A stretch of 64,000 bases of DNA from Ruminococcaceae bacterium UBA1404 (GCA_002305075.1 DBQC01000017.1:94007-158006), one strand, 5' to 3'. Shown: positions 44,953-54,056, numbered from the stretch's first letter. Notes: generated by a model not told the origin, from the letters alone. Program-made: numbers and translations.

Positions 44953-46932
44953 CTATTCCTCGATACGCTCCCAACGGGCCACCAGCACCACGCTGTCTTC
45001 CCTGATGCGGTCGCTGTTCATATGCCAGCGCTGATTGGTGGCCTGATTGGCCCATCCCACAAAGCGATAACCCTCGCGGTGCAGGGTGCCGGGCTGATAT
45101 CCCAAGCCGTTTTTGGCCACATCCACCGTGAGATTGCGGTTGCCACCGTCTCCCCAAATGCCGCCCATGGGTTTTAGGATGAGCTTGGCGCTCTCCCCAG
45201 GGGTGAGCCAGACGGCATCCAAAGCCATGGGGCGCAGCACCGGATCGCCAAAGCTCCAGAGCTCCCCCTCATTTGGATGACCCACCGTGGCCACCCGCCA
45301 GCCGCCAAACAGATAATCGCCGTAGGACGGTGGTGCAGGTGGCTGCACTGCCTCGCCCACAAAGGGGTCTCGGCGGCGGTTGGGGCCGGCTAAATCGTCG
45401 TTCCAACGGCCCCCCCAGGGCCGGAAGGTGACACCGACCCGGCTGGGAAAGTTGATGTCGTAGTTGTTGTAGATGTTGGGCATCCGATCCACAATGCCCT
45501 CCTGAGGCCGGGCCGAGGCCTCCACATTGAGGATGTTGTGGGCATAGATGCGCGCATCGGTCAGATAAAGGGGCTCGGGCTCTGCCATGTCCCAGACACA
45601 GCAGATAGAGGCCGTGTTGCCGCTAAAACCCACACCGGCCAGCCGCACGGCCGCCCGGTTAGGGGCAAACAAGGCCCCGCCATCCCGTCCGGCGGTATTG
45701 TAGTCGAGCCGGGAGACCGTGATGTAGACCGGATCGGGATAGGTGGTGGAAATTCGGTCGGCGGTATAGAGGCCGCCGCCATCGTAGGTGGCCATGTTGT
45801 GGCGCAAATGGCTGGAGGCTATCCAAAGGCTGTCGGCCTCGCCGCTGCCGGTGAATATGGCTCCGCCAAACCGTGCCGTGTTCCCGCTTAGCGTGCTGTG
45901 CGTAATATCCACAGTGCCACCCGCCTGGCGGTATAAGGCGCCGCCATAGCCGCCGCCCTGGCTGCCGTCCTGCGAACCTGTGGCCTTGTTGTTGCTAAGG
46001 GTGCTGTTGTGGATGGCGATGGTGCCGATGTTTTCGCCGGCGGCAATGGCTCCGCCGCTAACCGCCGTGTTACCGCTAAACTGCGCCCCGTCCACCAGTA
46101 TCAGCCCGCCCGGCTGATAGACGGCGCCCCCTAGGCCGGCCGCTCGGTTGCTGACAAAGCTTGTGTTGTCCTCGGCAATAAAGCTGCCCCGGTGGCCGTA
46201 AACCGCGCCGCCCCCCGATTCGGGATCGGTGGCCGTGTTGCCCGTGAGCAGACTGTGCACACCTTCTATAAGAATCTGTCCGTAGTAGCTGTAGAGTCCG
46301 CCGCCCCTTTCGGCGGTGTTGTTTATAAGGATGCAGTTGTTAAGATGGATGGCGTTGTTATAGTTATAAACCCCGCCGCCCTCCTTGGCTTTGTTGCCGA
46401 TAAGCAGGCAGTTTTCCAGCTTGATGTCCACCCCCGAGCCCACAGCCACACCGCCCCCGAGGTAGCCCCGGGCGGGTCCCTCAAGGCGCAGGTTGCGCAG
46501 CGTCAGCGAGAGGTTAAAGCCCTCGGGCTCGGTGACGAGGATGTGTCGGCCGTTCTCCCGGGCGGGAAAGGCAAACATCATGGTGTAGCCCTCTCCCTCC
46601 AGCGTGAGGGGTCGGGTAAGTCCCCGGATTTTAAGCGATTCGATGAGATAGACATTGCCCGTGAGGGTCACCCGCTCTGCCCCCTGTGCGATGGCGGCGT
46701 CGATGGCACTTTGCAGCGTCCGCTGATCCATCACTGGGTCGTTACGGCTGGCCTTGCGGCGCAGGTGCTCCATCATGAGCGCGGTGGCGTCCTGCTCGGC
46801 GATCGGCTCAGTCGCTTGGGGAGCAGCTTGGGCAGCATGAGCAAATAAACCCACGCCGCCCAGCGCCAGCGCACCGGACAGCGTGAGAAGCATCAGAGTT
46901 TTAAGAAGTTTTGCCCGCCCTTTAAAGCTCAT
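44953..46932 (-). CDS. secreted right-handed beta-helix protein with InlB B-repeats
   Basis: A 659-residue exported protein with a signal peptide (MSFKGRAKLLKTLMLLTLSGALALGGVGLFAHAAQA). Residues about 60-430 hold many short units of the kind N-x-A-x-x-x-GGG-x-Y/A (GGGVYNYNNAIHLNNC, GGAVYQPGGLILVDGA), which build a parallel beta helix like those of adhesins and polysaccharide-binding or polymorphic surface proteins. After residue 480 come two InlB-type B-repeats (FRPWGGRWN...GGWRV; LKPMGGIWGDGG...FVGWANQ). No LPXTG motif, membrane tail or SLH domain is seen, so anchoring is unclear. Its start is 66 bp after the P-type-ATPase-like gene. Confidence 0.85.
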   Translation of the reverse strand: MSFKGRAKLLKTLMLLTLSGALALGGVGLFAHAAQAAPQATEPIAEQDATALMMEHLRRKASRNDPVMDQRTLQSAIDAAIAQGAERVTLTGNVYLIESLKIRGLTRPLTLEGEGYTMMFAFPARENGRHILVTEPEGFNLSLTLRNLRLEGPARGYLGGGVAVGSGVDIKLENCLLIGNKAKEGGGVYNYNNAIHLNNCILINNTAERGGGLYSYYGQILIEGVHSLLTGNTATDPESGGGAVYGHRGSFIAEDNTSFVSNRAAGLGGAVYQPGGLILVDGAQFSGNTAVSGGAIAAGENIGTIAIHNSTLSNNKATGSQDGSQGGGYGGALYRQAGGTVDITHSTLSGNTARFGGAIFTGSGEADSLWIASSHLRHNMATYDGGGLYTADRISTTYPDPVYITVSRLDYNTAGRDGGALFAPNRAAVRLAGVGFSGNTASICCVWDMAEPEPLYLTDARIYAHNILNVEASARPQEGIVDRMPNIYNNYDINFPSRVGVTFRPWGGRWNDDLAGPNRRRDPFVGEAVQPPAPPSYGDYLFGGWRVATVGHPNEGELWSFGDPVLRPMALDAVWLTPGESAKLILKPMGGIWGDGGNRNLTVDVAKNGLGYQPGTLHREGYRFVGWANQATNQRWHMNSDRIREDSVVLVARWERIEE

Positions 46933-46998
46933 AAAAACACCGCCCTTTAATTAACAGTGCGGACACATTGGCGAATTACTGCACTTTTAAAGGCATTT

Positions 46999-49242
46999 TT
47001 ACAGCCTTCCAATACAGGCGGCCAGCATCGAAAGCAGTGCCCAAAAAAGCTGATAGACCAGCACCTGCACAAAGCCCATGGAGTCCATGGCGCCCATAAA
47101 GGCCGAAAATGCAATAAGCGCATAACCAATAATCATACCGATAAGCTGCAAAGCCGTGGCAGCCAGTACCGAGCCCCGCAGCGTGTGTATGGCCGCTACC
47201 ACCCGCAGCTTGTCGGCCACCGAATCTCCGGCTATGAGGTAGGCCGGAGCCTCGTCCTGTACAGCCGTTCCGGGGAGCTGCTCGGCCACCGCCTGGGGCA
47301 GAATGCGCACATACTCATCGCGCAAATCATAGGCCTCTGCAATGCGGGCAGCCGTGATGTTGGGGTCGGTGGTGCGCACCATCAGCATGATGCCCCGGTC
47401 GCAGAGGCGACGCAGCAGGGGTTCCAGCGTCTCGTCGGGGTGATAGCTCACCACAAACATGGCGGTGACCTCTCGGGCGTTGGCCAGGTAGAGGATGTCC
47501 TTGTCGCCGTCGGTAAACTTCTGCTCATAGTCCCGCGAAGGTGCGGCAATGCCGTGGGCCCGCATAAGGTCTCGGCCGCCCAGGAAGACAGCCTCACCAT
47601 CCACCGTGGCCCTTATGCCCCGGTTGTCCTCGTAGCTAAAGGCGTCCACACGGCTCAGCATATCCCGCCGCCCGCCCAGAACCTGCAAAAATACCGAGGA
47701 GAGCAGCCCCTCCCGCTGGCAGAGCAGACTGGCGGCCATCACAATATCCCGGTCGATGCGCCCCTCAGCGAAGGACTTGATGCCGTGTAAAACGGCGGTG
47801 CCGGGGGGGAAGAGGTCGGCGGCCTCGAGGATGAGGGCGTCGGTGTCCTCAAGGGTGTCGATGGCGCTGTGGCCGCAGACGGCGCTACCCGAGGGCGAGA
47901 GCCTGCGGCAGGCCCTGTAGAAGGGCAGGCTGCCGCAAAGCGTAGCGGTGAGGGGGGCGGCCATGGCCAACAGCGCCGCCAGCGCCGTGAGGGCCAGCAT
48001 CCCGTCCCCCGAGATAAAGAAGGTGATGAGAGCCACCGCCGCCGAAAAGCCCAAAAACACGGGAGTGGTCACCCGGCTTAGCGTTTCGGCCAGATCGTCC
48101 GAGTAGGATATGGCAAGAAAGCTGCCGGCCAGCTTGGCCCGCACCGGCTGCAGGGCGCTGCGTCCGCCCAGGCGTCCTCCGGTGGCCTCGTCCAGCGGCA
48201 CCACACAGCAGACCTCCTCCGCACAAGCAAGGGCAAAGTTTTTGCGGATGCGGGCCACCATAAAGAGCTTGCCCAAGGCGTTAAACACAAAACCGGCGGC
48301 CACGCTGGTAAAGTAAAAGGCCGTATAGCCCACCTCGATGCGCCCCGGCCCGGCGGTGAGCGCCGCCCCCAGCCCCAGAGAGGCCAGCGCAGATAGGGCC
48401 AGCGGCGTGTCGTTGGTGGCCTTCAGGCGAAAAAGAGCCATAAGGCCGCCCCCCACCACCTTGTTGGACACAAGGCAGAGCAGAGCGAGCATCCCGGTCA
48501 TCATCCCCATGTAAAGGACGGGAGTGTCGGTGAGCAGCGTGCTGCCGGGAAGGGCTTTGGGCAGCAGGCTCATAAGGGAAAGATAGAGAATACCCCCAAA
48601 GCCAGCCAGACTAACAATCAGCCTAAAGAGCAAAGCACCCCAAAGGCCGGCAAGATCTCGCTCGATGATGGCGGCGTCCCCCAAAGAGGAGAATTCCTCC
48701 ACCACCGGAGCGGCCTCCTCGTCGATGGGTGGGGTCTCGGCCGTCTTGATGCCGATGGCCGGCGATGCGTCCCCCATGACCTTGGCCGCCTTTTTGGCCT
48801 GCTTTTCAGCCTGTTTGGCCCGGCGGAGTGCGCCCAGAGACATGAAGCTCTCCTCGTCCTCCTCAGGCATATCCTCCTCGTCGGGCAGCGCCGTAAGGCT
48901 GGCGAATTTGCGCAGCCGCTCCCGGCGGGCCGCACGGTCCTCGGCCTCGGCTCGGTCCCGAGCCAGCTCCTCCCGCAGGGCGTCGGTCTCGATAACCATG
49001 GTGCGCCCAAGATTGGCCCCGGTGTTCGGGCTTGCCACCGGAATGTCCAGCCGGGTGGCATGACTGTCAAACGAAGCCTGCTGGGCAGGTTGCACGGGGC
49101 CTAGGTCGGCCGTGTCCTCAAAGCTGCGCAGCTTAAAGGGCTGCCGTGCCGGGGTCGGCTCCTCGGCTTTGGGGGGCTTTGGAGGGCGACGGCGGGCCTC
49201 AAATTCATCAAGGATATCGTCTACATTGTAGCCTTTGGGCAT
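46999..49242 (-). CDS. P-type ATPase-like membrane protein lacking the phosphorylation site
   Basis: The 747-residue product has a charged, probably disordered N-terminus of about 190 residues, then membrane helices in pairs, a small cytoplasmic domain, two more helices, a large cytoplasmic domain (about residues 430-690) and two C-terminal helices. This order matches P1B-type ATPases. The second domain resembles the P/N domain: DTLEDTDALILEAADLF aligns where DKTGTLT should be, but the Asp and KTG are missing; TTDPN replaces the TGDN motif; and AGDSVADKL replaces GDGxNDxP. The membrane CPC-type metal motif is also absent (AAPLTATLCGSLPF). So it cannot be an ordinary ion pump. Start chosen at ATG 49242, nine bases after GGAG. 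Confidence 0.75.
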   Translation of the reverse strand: MPKGYNVDDILDEFEARRRPPKPPKAEEPTPARQPFKLRSFEDTADLGPVQPAQQASFDSHATRLDIPVASPNTGANLGRTMVIETDALREELARDRAEAEDRAARRERLRKFASLTALPDEEDMPEEDEESFMSLGALRRAKQAEKQAKKAAKVMGDASPAIGIKTAETPPIDEEAAPVVEEFSSLGDAAIIERDLAGLWGALLFRLIVSLAGFGGILYLSLMSLLPKALPGSTLLTDTPVLYMGMMTGMLALLCLVSNKVVGGGLMALFRLKATNDTPLALSALASLGLGAALTAGPGRIEVGYTAFYFTSVAAGFVFNALGKLFMVARIRKNFALACAEEVCCVVPLDEATGGRLGGRSALQPVRAKLAGSFLAISYSDDLAETLSRVTTPVFLGFSAAVALITFFISGDGMLALTALAALLAMAAPLTATLCGSLPFYRACRRLSPSGSAVCGHSAIDTLEDTDALILEAADLFPPGTAVLHGIKSFAEGRIDRDIVMAASLLCQREGLLSSVFLQVLGGRRDMLSRVDAFSYEDNRGIRATVDGEAVFLGGRDLMRAHGIAAPSRDYEQKFTDGDKDILYLANAREVTAMFVVSYHPDETLEPLLRRLCDRGIMLMVRTTDPNITAARIAEAYDLRDEYVRILPQAVAEQLPGTAVQDEAPAYLIAGDSVADKLRVVAAIHTLRGSVLAATALQLIGMIIGYALIAFSAFMGAMDSMGFVQVLVYQLFWALLSMLAACIGRL

Positions 49243-49271
49243 AGCATACAACTCCGTTTCGTTTGGTGGGG

Positions 49272-50012
49272 CTAAAGCCCCATGCGCTGTCGGGCAATCT
49301 CGTAGAGGATGATTCCGGCCGCCACCGAGGCGTTGAGCGAGCTAATGTGACCCTGCATGGGCAGCGACACCACAAAGTCGCATCGCTCCCGTACAAGTCG
49401 AGAGACTCCCTCCCCCTCGGCGCCCACCACAAGGGCCACGGGGCCGGCGTAGTCTTGCTTACACCAAAGCGGACCGTCCGGGCTGGCGCAGTAGCACCAG
49501 ATGCCCCGCTTTTTTAGCAGCTCGAGGCAGGCGGCCAAATTGGGCACCCGAGCCACCGGAAAGTGGGCCGCCGCCCCGGCCGAGGCCTTGAGCACCGTGG
49601 GGGTAAGCCCTACCCCGCCCCGCTTGGGGATAATAAGGCCGTGGGCTCCCGCCGCATCGGCGGTGCGTATGATGGCCCCAAGGTTGTGGGGGTCCTGAAT
49701 ACCGTCGGCCACCACAAGAAAGGGGGGCTGCTCGCCGGCGGCTTCCAAGATCTCCTCAAGCTCGTAGTACCGGGCGGCGGCGGCCGATGCGGCCACCCCC
49801 TGATGGGGACCGCCGCAGAGAGCGTCCAGCCGCTCGCGGGGCAGCTCCTTGATGGGCATTTCCCGCTGCCGGGCCAGCTTAATAATGGCTCCGATGCTGC
49901 CCTGGCGCTCCAGTCCCGACTGAATGTAGAGCACATCCACCGGACGCTGGCTTTTAAGCAGCTCGGTTACGGCGTTGCGCCCGTAGATCATATCTTCTCG
50001 AATATTGTTCAT
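49272..50012 (-). CDS. rlmB: SPOUT rRNA 2'-O-methyltransferase, TrmH/RlmB family
   Basis: The 246-residue protein has the N-terminal RNA-binding domain (MIYGRNAVTELLKSQRPVDVLYIQSG) and the SPOUT trefoil-knot motifs: NLGAIIRTADAAGAHGLIIP, ALVVGAEGEGVSRLVRERCD and IPMxGxISSLNASVAAGI-type (PMQGHISSLNASVAAGI). It matches RlmB, which methylates the ribose of G2251 in 23S rRNA. ATG at 50012 follows GAGG; an in-frame ATG seven codons later is possible. Confidence 0.9.
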   Translation of the reverse strand: MNNIREDMIYGRNAVTELLKSQRPVDVLYIQSGLERQGSIGAIIKLARQREMPIKELPRERLDALCGGPHQGVAASAAAARYYELEEILEAAGEQPPFLVVADGIQDPHNLGAIIRTADAAGAHGLIIPKRGGVGLTPTVLKASAGAAAHFPVARVPNLAACLELLKKRGIWCYCASPDGPLWCKQDYAGPVALVVGAEGEGVSRLVRERCDFVVSLPMQGHISSLNASVAAGIILYEIARQRMGL

Positions 50013-50484
50013 AAATGGCCTCTTTCGGGAAATATTCCCTGTTACTTTGTTGAAAGCTGTATAATAAAGTATACCACAAAAACCCACGGCCACCAAGGCC
50101 TCATACCGGGTGCTGCCCACTTTTTTAGCAACAGGATAGAGTTGAGCACCGGCCCTATTACATCATGGGGTATGCGGCGCCAAACTATGCAAAGTTTGGA
50201 TGATAGCCGGCCTATTTTACCCACAGTAATAACCCTGACCCGTGAAAAGGCCTGTCAAAAGGCTGTTGAAAACCCTGTTGAAACTGTGGAAAACCCCATT
50301 ATATCGATGCTCGTCTTGGCGCTTTAGCTGTGTAAAACTTGCAGGAATGCCGGCGGATAAAAAACTTTTTACACGGAGTTTAAACAGCTTGTCACCCTTA
50401 TAGGGGCTGGACAAAGGCCCCCGGATTAGGGTAGTATGATAGGAATTTGGCGGCTGTTTGCCGCCCACTGCCAAGGAGGCTGCC
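50013..50484. other. 472-bp intergenic region with tandem 12-bp repeats
   Basis: Between two divergent genes. It holds five tandem degenerate copies of a CYGTKGAAAASS unit (50240-50296), the last one containing TGTGGAAAA, i.e. DnaA-box-like TTTTCCACA on the minus strand. A minus-strand TATAAT (50297-50302) directly abuts the array. A 7-bp hairpin CCAAACT/AGTTTGG lies at 50180-50199. I see no open frame of gene quality here. Confidence 0.55.
50240..50296 (+). repeat. five tandem ~12-bp repeats
   Basis: Units are CCCGTGAAAAGG, CCTGTCAAAAGG, CTGTTGAAAACC, CTGTTGAAA (short) and CTGTGGAAAACC, back to back. A sixth, similar CTGTGTAAAACT lies at 50327-50338. Period is 12, close to one helical turn, so the units would face one side of the DNA. 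Confidence 0.6.
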
Positions 50485-51324
50485 ATGCTGCACACCCCAA
50501 CATCCGCCCTAACCATCCTCCCCCTAGAGGATGCGCTCTGTCTGGACCAGACCCTGCACTGCGGTCAGGCCTTTCGCTGGCGAGAGATCTCCCCCGGTGT
50601 CCATCGGGGAGTGGCCGGAGACCGGGCCGTATCGGTATGGGTGCAGCAGGGCTACCTGTATGTGTCCGGCGATGACGCACCCGATGCCGAGGCATTCTGG
50701 CGCAACTACTTCGACCTCAACACCGACTACACCGCCATCAAAACCACCCTGTCCGCCCATCCGCCCCTAAAGGCGGCCGTGGACTATGCGCCGGGGATAC
50801 GGCTGCTGCGCCAGGGCGCCTTTGAAGCCCTGATCAGCTTTATCATAAGCCAAAATAACCACATCGGACGCATTGGGGCCATCATCGAGCGGCTGTGCGA
50901 GCGGTGGGGTGAAGATTTGGGGGGCGGCGCATACAGCTTTCCCACCCCCGAGCGGTTGGCCGCCCTCTCGCTGCCCGATTTGGCACCCCTTCAGGCCGGC
51001 TACCGGGACAAGTACCTGCTGGACGCCGCCGTCCGGGTGGCTTCGGGGGCGCTCGATTTGACCGAAGTGGCAGCCCTGCCCTTGGCCGAGGCCCGCGCGG
51101 CTCTCATGGAGATTAAAGGGGTGGGGATCAAGGTGGCTGACTGTGCGCTGCTCTATGGATTTTATCGGGCGGAGGTCTGCCCCATGGATGTTTGGATGAA
51201 AAGGGGCATGGCCGCTCTGCTGCCCGAGGGCTGGCCCGAGTCTGTGCGACCCATAGCCGGCATCGCCCAGCAATATCTGTTCCACTACGCCCGCACCTGC
51301 CCCGAAGCCCTAAGCGGGGGCTAA
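50485..51324 (+). CDS. 8-oxoguanine DNA glycosylase (OGG1 family)
   Basis: The 279-residue protein has the OGG N-terminal motif HCGQAFRW and the helix-hairpin-helix glycosylase core: SFIISQNNHI, the hairpin GVGIKVADCALL with the catalytic Lys, and PMDVWMKR with the catalytic Asp. It should remove 8-oxoguanine opposite C and cleave the backbone. ATG at 50485 follows AAGGAGG. The frame is isolated, followed by a terminator. Confidence 0.9.
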   Translation: MLHTPTSALTILPLEDALCLDQTLHCGQAFRWREISPGVHRGVAGDRAVSVWVQQGYLYVSGDDAPDAEAFWRNYFDLNTDYTAIKTTLSAHPPLKAAVDYAPGIRLLRQGAFEALISFIISQNNHIGRIGAIIERLCERWGEDLGGGAYSFPTPERLAALSLPDLAPLQAGYRDKYLLDAAVRVASGALDLTEVAALPLAEARAALMEIKGVGIKVADCALLYGFYRAEVCPMDVWMKRGMAALLPEGWPESVRPIAGIAQQYLFHYARTCPEALSGG

Positions 51325-51336
51325 AGACATCATAAT

Positions 51337-51366
51337 AAAAACCGCCGGACAGCCGTCCGGCGGTTT
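51337..51366. terminator. bidirectional terminator
   Basis: AAAACCGCCGGAC-AGCC-GTCCGGCGGTTTT, between the converging glycosylase and MFS genes. Confidence 0.92.
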
Positions 51367-51372
51367 TGCTAT

Positions 51373-52653
51373 TTAAGTAATCTCGTTGGACTGCTGCTCC
51401 TGCTCGAACAGGGCCGTCCAGGCCTTTTTGTTTTGATGGTGGGCAAGGGAAAACAGCAGCATCGAAAGGGCCGTCATGCCGGCCGCAATGTACCAAGCCA
51501 GGGCGTAGCTGCCGGTGATGTCGTAAATAAAACCGGGGGTGGGCTGACCGAAGATGCTGGAGATGCTGGTGGTCATGGTAACCAAAGCATAAACCCGGGT
51601 AAAATCGCGGCTGCCAAAGTAGCGACTGGAAACCTGGCTGGGTGCCACCGAGCCGCAGGCCATACCATAACCATAGCAGATAACAGCCACCGGCACCACC
51701 GCCGCTGCCGAGGCAAAACCCAGGAGAATGGCCGCCGTGCCGATGGTGATGGCCGAGGTAAAGCCCCCCGCCATGACGCCGAAGCGGTCGATCACCCATC
51801 CCAGGCCAATTTTGCCAAAGGTGAGCACCAGCATAGCAAGAGACACCATACTGGATGCGAACAGCCCTGAGTGGCCGATGTCGGTGAGATAGCTCACCAT
51901 GTGGGCCTGTATACTGGCAGCGGCAAAGCAGGTGGTGAGCAGCGCCCCCACGACGAGGTAAAAGCTGGGCATACGCAGCGCCTCGGCCCGGGTAAAGCCC
52001 ACCATGTCGCTGGCGTCGCCGACCGTATAGTCCTGCTTGGCGCCGTAGGGCACAAGGCCCATGTCCGACGGGCGGATGCGGATGAGCAACAAGATGGTGG
52101 GCAGCAGCACCGCCGTTGCAGAGATAGACATAACCCGGTAGCCCCACCGCCAGCCAAGCTGCTCGATAACCGCACTGATAACCGGCACCATCAGCGAGGC
52201 GGTGATGCCCGAACCGGCCACTGCAAGGCCGGTGGCCATGCCCTTTTTCTCGTGGAACCAGTTGTTGACAATGGTGCCCACCGCCATGATGTTGCAGCCG
52301 CTAACCAGAAAGCCGTGGCAGATAGCTAGGATGTAAAAATGCCAGAGCCGATTGGCAAAGGAGTAGCCCCAGGGCACAAGGCCCAGGAGCAGCGCGGCGA
52401 TAAACATAACCCGCTTCATGTTGCCCCGGCGAAAGAGCTCGCCGTAGAGCGGCATGGCAAACATTGATGCCACCGCAATAAGGCTCTGGTAGAGCGTAAA
52501 GCCGCCCCGAGAAAATCCGAGGTCCTCGGTAACCGGCTTAACAAAGATACTCAGGGTGTTGTTCATAATACCCACCGAGGCGCCGGTGACCAAAAATCCT
52601 GCCACCACTATAATCCATCCGTAAAAAAATTTGGTTTCCCGCTTAGCGGTCAT
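51373..52653 (-). CDS. MFS transporter, OFA (oxalate/formate antiporter-like) family
   Basis: A 426-residue transporter with about 12 membrane helices and the OFA-type N-terminus (KFFYGWIIVVAGFLVTGASVGI). The first-half loop (MPLYGELFRRGNMKRVMFIAALL) is the usual MFS loop 2-3. Substrates of this family are mono- or dicarboxylates, but the ligand cannot be told. ATG at 52653 follows GGAGGG. A promoter (52805-52833) and a roughly 150-nt structured leader precede it, so it is not simply cotranscribed with ddh. Confidence 0.85.
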   Translation of the reverse strand: MTAKRETKFFYGWIIVVAGFLVTGASVGIMNNTLSIFVKPVTEDLGFSRGGFTLYQSLIAVASMFAMPLYGELFRRGNMKRVMFIAALLLGLVPWGYSFANRLWHFYILAICHGFLVSGCNIMAVGTIVNNWFHEKKGMATGLAVAGSGITASLMVPVISAVIEQLGWRWGYRVMSISATAVLLPTILLLIRIRPSDMGLVPYGAKQDYTVGDASDMVGFTRAEALRMPSFYLVVGALLTTCFAAASIQAHMVSYLTDIGHSGLFASSMVSLAMLVLTFGKIGLGWVIDRFGVMAGGFTSAITIGTAAILLGFASAAAVVPVAVICYGYGMACGSVAPSQVSSRYFGSRDFTRVYALVTMTTSISSIFGQPTPGFIYDITGSYALAWYIAAGMTALSMLLFSLAHHQNKKAWTALFEQEQQSNEIT

Positions 52654-52804
52654 CCCTGTTCCCTCCAAAGTGTGATATGAGTGCCTTTAGCGGTGATTGG
52701 ATAATATTTCCCGCTTAAAAAGCACCGGAGAAGGGCCGCAGCCCCTCTCACCGTACAACGCTTGGCCGCCGGGCCTTACAGACCCGGCGACACCTATTGT
52801 CCTT

Positions 52805-52833
52805 ATTGTACCGTAATTTGCTCATAAACGCAA
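52805..52833 (-). promoter_or_regulatory. promoter of the MFS gene
   Basis: Minus-strand TTGCGT (52828-52833) and TACAAT (52805-52810), 17-bp spacer. The leader contains a hairpin with GCCGGG/CCCGGC arms (52768-52788) and a second one GGGC/GCCC, but no T-run. Confidence 0.6.
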
Positions 52834-52853
52834 GCCCGGTTGGGTGCCGGATA

Positions 52854-53837
52854 TTAGAGCAGCTCTTTAATCAGGCTGTCCCGCTCGGCAGCCGACAGGT
52901 AGTAAAGGGGTATATCAAACACGGTGCGGCCGCCGGTTTGACCCTCCTTGTTCAGGCGGTAGGCCGCCCGCATAAAGGCCACCATCACGCCGGCGGTAAA
53001 CTCGGGGTTGGACGCCAGCTTGAGGGAAAACTCCACAATCTGCCTGTGTCCACCGCCGGTAACTCCGCTGCGAAACACAAACCCACCGTGGGGCATGGCG
53101 GCGTGGTCTTGACGCATCTGCTCCTGGGTGATAAAGTGCACCGTGGTGTCGTAGGCGTCAAAGTAGTTCTTCATGGTCTTGATGTCCTGCTCGATGCGGG
53201 CGGTGTCGGCGCCCTCTTCGGGCACCACATAGCAGACCCGTATGTGCTTTTCCCGAGTGGTGAGGTTGGGCTGCTCGCCGGCCCGCACGGCCTGGAGCGC
53301 CGCCTCGACGGGGATGGTGTACTGCACGGCATCCTTTACGCCGGGCAGACTGCGCACGGCGCTGGAGTGGCCCTGGCTGACCCCTTTGCCCCAAAATGTA
53401 TAGTCCTCGCCCACAGGCAAAACGGCCCCCGAAAGCAGCCGCAGCATGGAGAAAAGCCCCGGGTCCCAGCCGGTGGAGATAATGGCCGTCCGGCCGGCTT
53501 GGCGGGCCGCTGCGTCCATTTTAGCAAGATAGCCGGGGATTGCGGCGTGGGTGTCAAAGCTGTCCACCATATTAAATAGGGCGGCCATTTTAGGGCCCTG
53601 GGTGGGAAGATCGTCGTTAGAGCCGCCACAGAGGGCAATCACATCGATTTCGTCTTTATAAAGATGGGCGTCCTGCTCCCGCAATACCCGTGCTCCCGGC
53701 GTTTTAAGGGTTAGGGTATCGGGCTCTCTTCGGGTAAACACGGCTTTCAGCTCAAAATCGGGGTTTTGGCTCAGGGCGGCCTCCACCCCTTTGCCGATGT
53801 TGCCGTAACCCACAATGGCCGCACGAATTTTACTCAT
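52854..53837 (-). CDS. ddh: meso-diaminopimelate dehydrogenase
   Basis: Ddh makes meso-diaminopimelate from tetrahydrodipicolinate, ammonia and NADPH in one step, bypassing the succinyl or acetyl route. The 327-residue product has the Rossmann motif VGYGNIGKGVEAAL, NADP-binding FTRREP, the substrate-loop sequence STGWDPGLFSMLR and MPHGGFVFRSG. It supplies lysine and the DAP used by MurE at 19289-20728. ATG at 53837 follows AAAGGTG. A TATAAT (53938-53943) lies upstream, with a weak -35. Confidence 0.94.
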   Translation of the reverse strand: MSKIRAAIVGYGNIGKGVEAALSQNPDFELKAVFTRREPDTLTLKTPGARVLREQDAHLYKDEIDVIALCGGSNDDLPTQGPKMAALFNMVDSFDTHAAIPGYLAKMDAAARQAGRTAIISTGWDPGLFSMLRLLSGAVLPVGEDYTFWGKGVSQGHSSAVRSLPGVKDAVQYTIPVEAALQAVRAGEQPNLTTREKHIRVCYVVPEEGADTARIEQDIKTMKNYFDAYDTTVHFITQEQMRQDHAAMPHGGFVFRSGVTGGGHRQIVEFSLKLASNPEFTAGVMVAFMRAAYRLNKEGQTGGRTVFDIPLYYLSAAERDSLIKELL

Positions 53838-54002
53838 AGCTGCTCACACCTTTCCGCGGGACCTGCCCCGCCTGCTGAGGAATCACACCCTCTATCTGCC
53901 CCCGAACACCCATGAGGCCGGGGGCATCCTACCGGTTATTATAGCACGACTGCAAGGCAAGCGAAAGGCGGCTGCGAGATTTTAGGAGCGCCTTAGCCAC
54001 AG

Positions 54003-54022
54003 ATGAACAGCCATTCATATGT
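54003..54022 (+). promoter_or_regulatory. ArsR/SmtB-type operator, copy 1
   Basis: ATGAACAGCCATTCATATGT, a 12-2-12-type SmtB-family element, 35 bp upstream of the -35 box. Confidence 0.7.
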
Positions 54023-54056
54023 CCACATAAAATGGGAAGAATTCCGCTTTTTCTAG

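Noticed and set aside
50240..50296. Chromosomal replication origin
   Set aside because: Only one unit approaches a DnaA box and no dnaA, dnaN or AT-rich unwinding region is close.
52768..52788. GCCGGG/CCCGGC hairpin as a terminator of ddh
   Set aside because: It lies after the MFS promoter, and no T-run follows on either strand.
53838..53960. Lysine riboswitch before ddh
   Set aside because: The leader has two GC hairpins but none of the conserved lysine-box core sequences.
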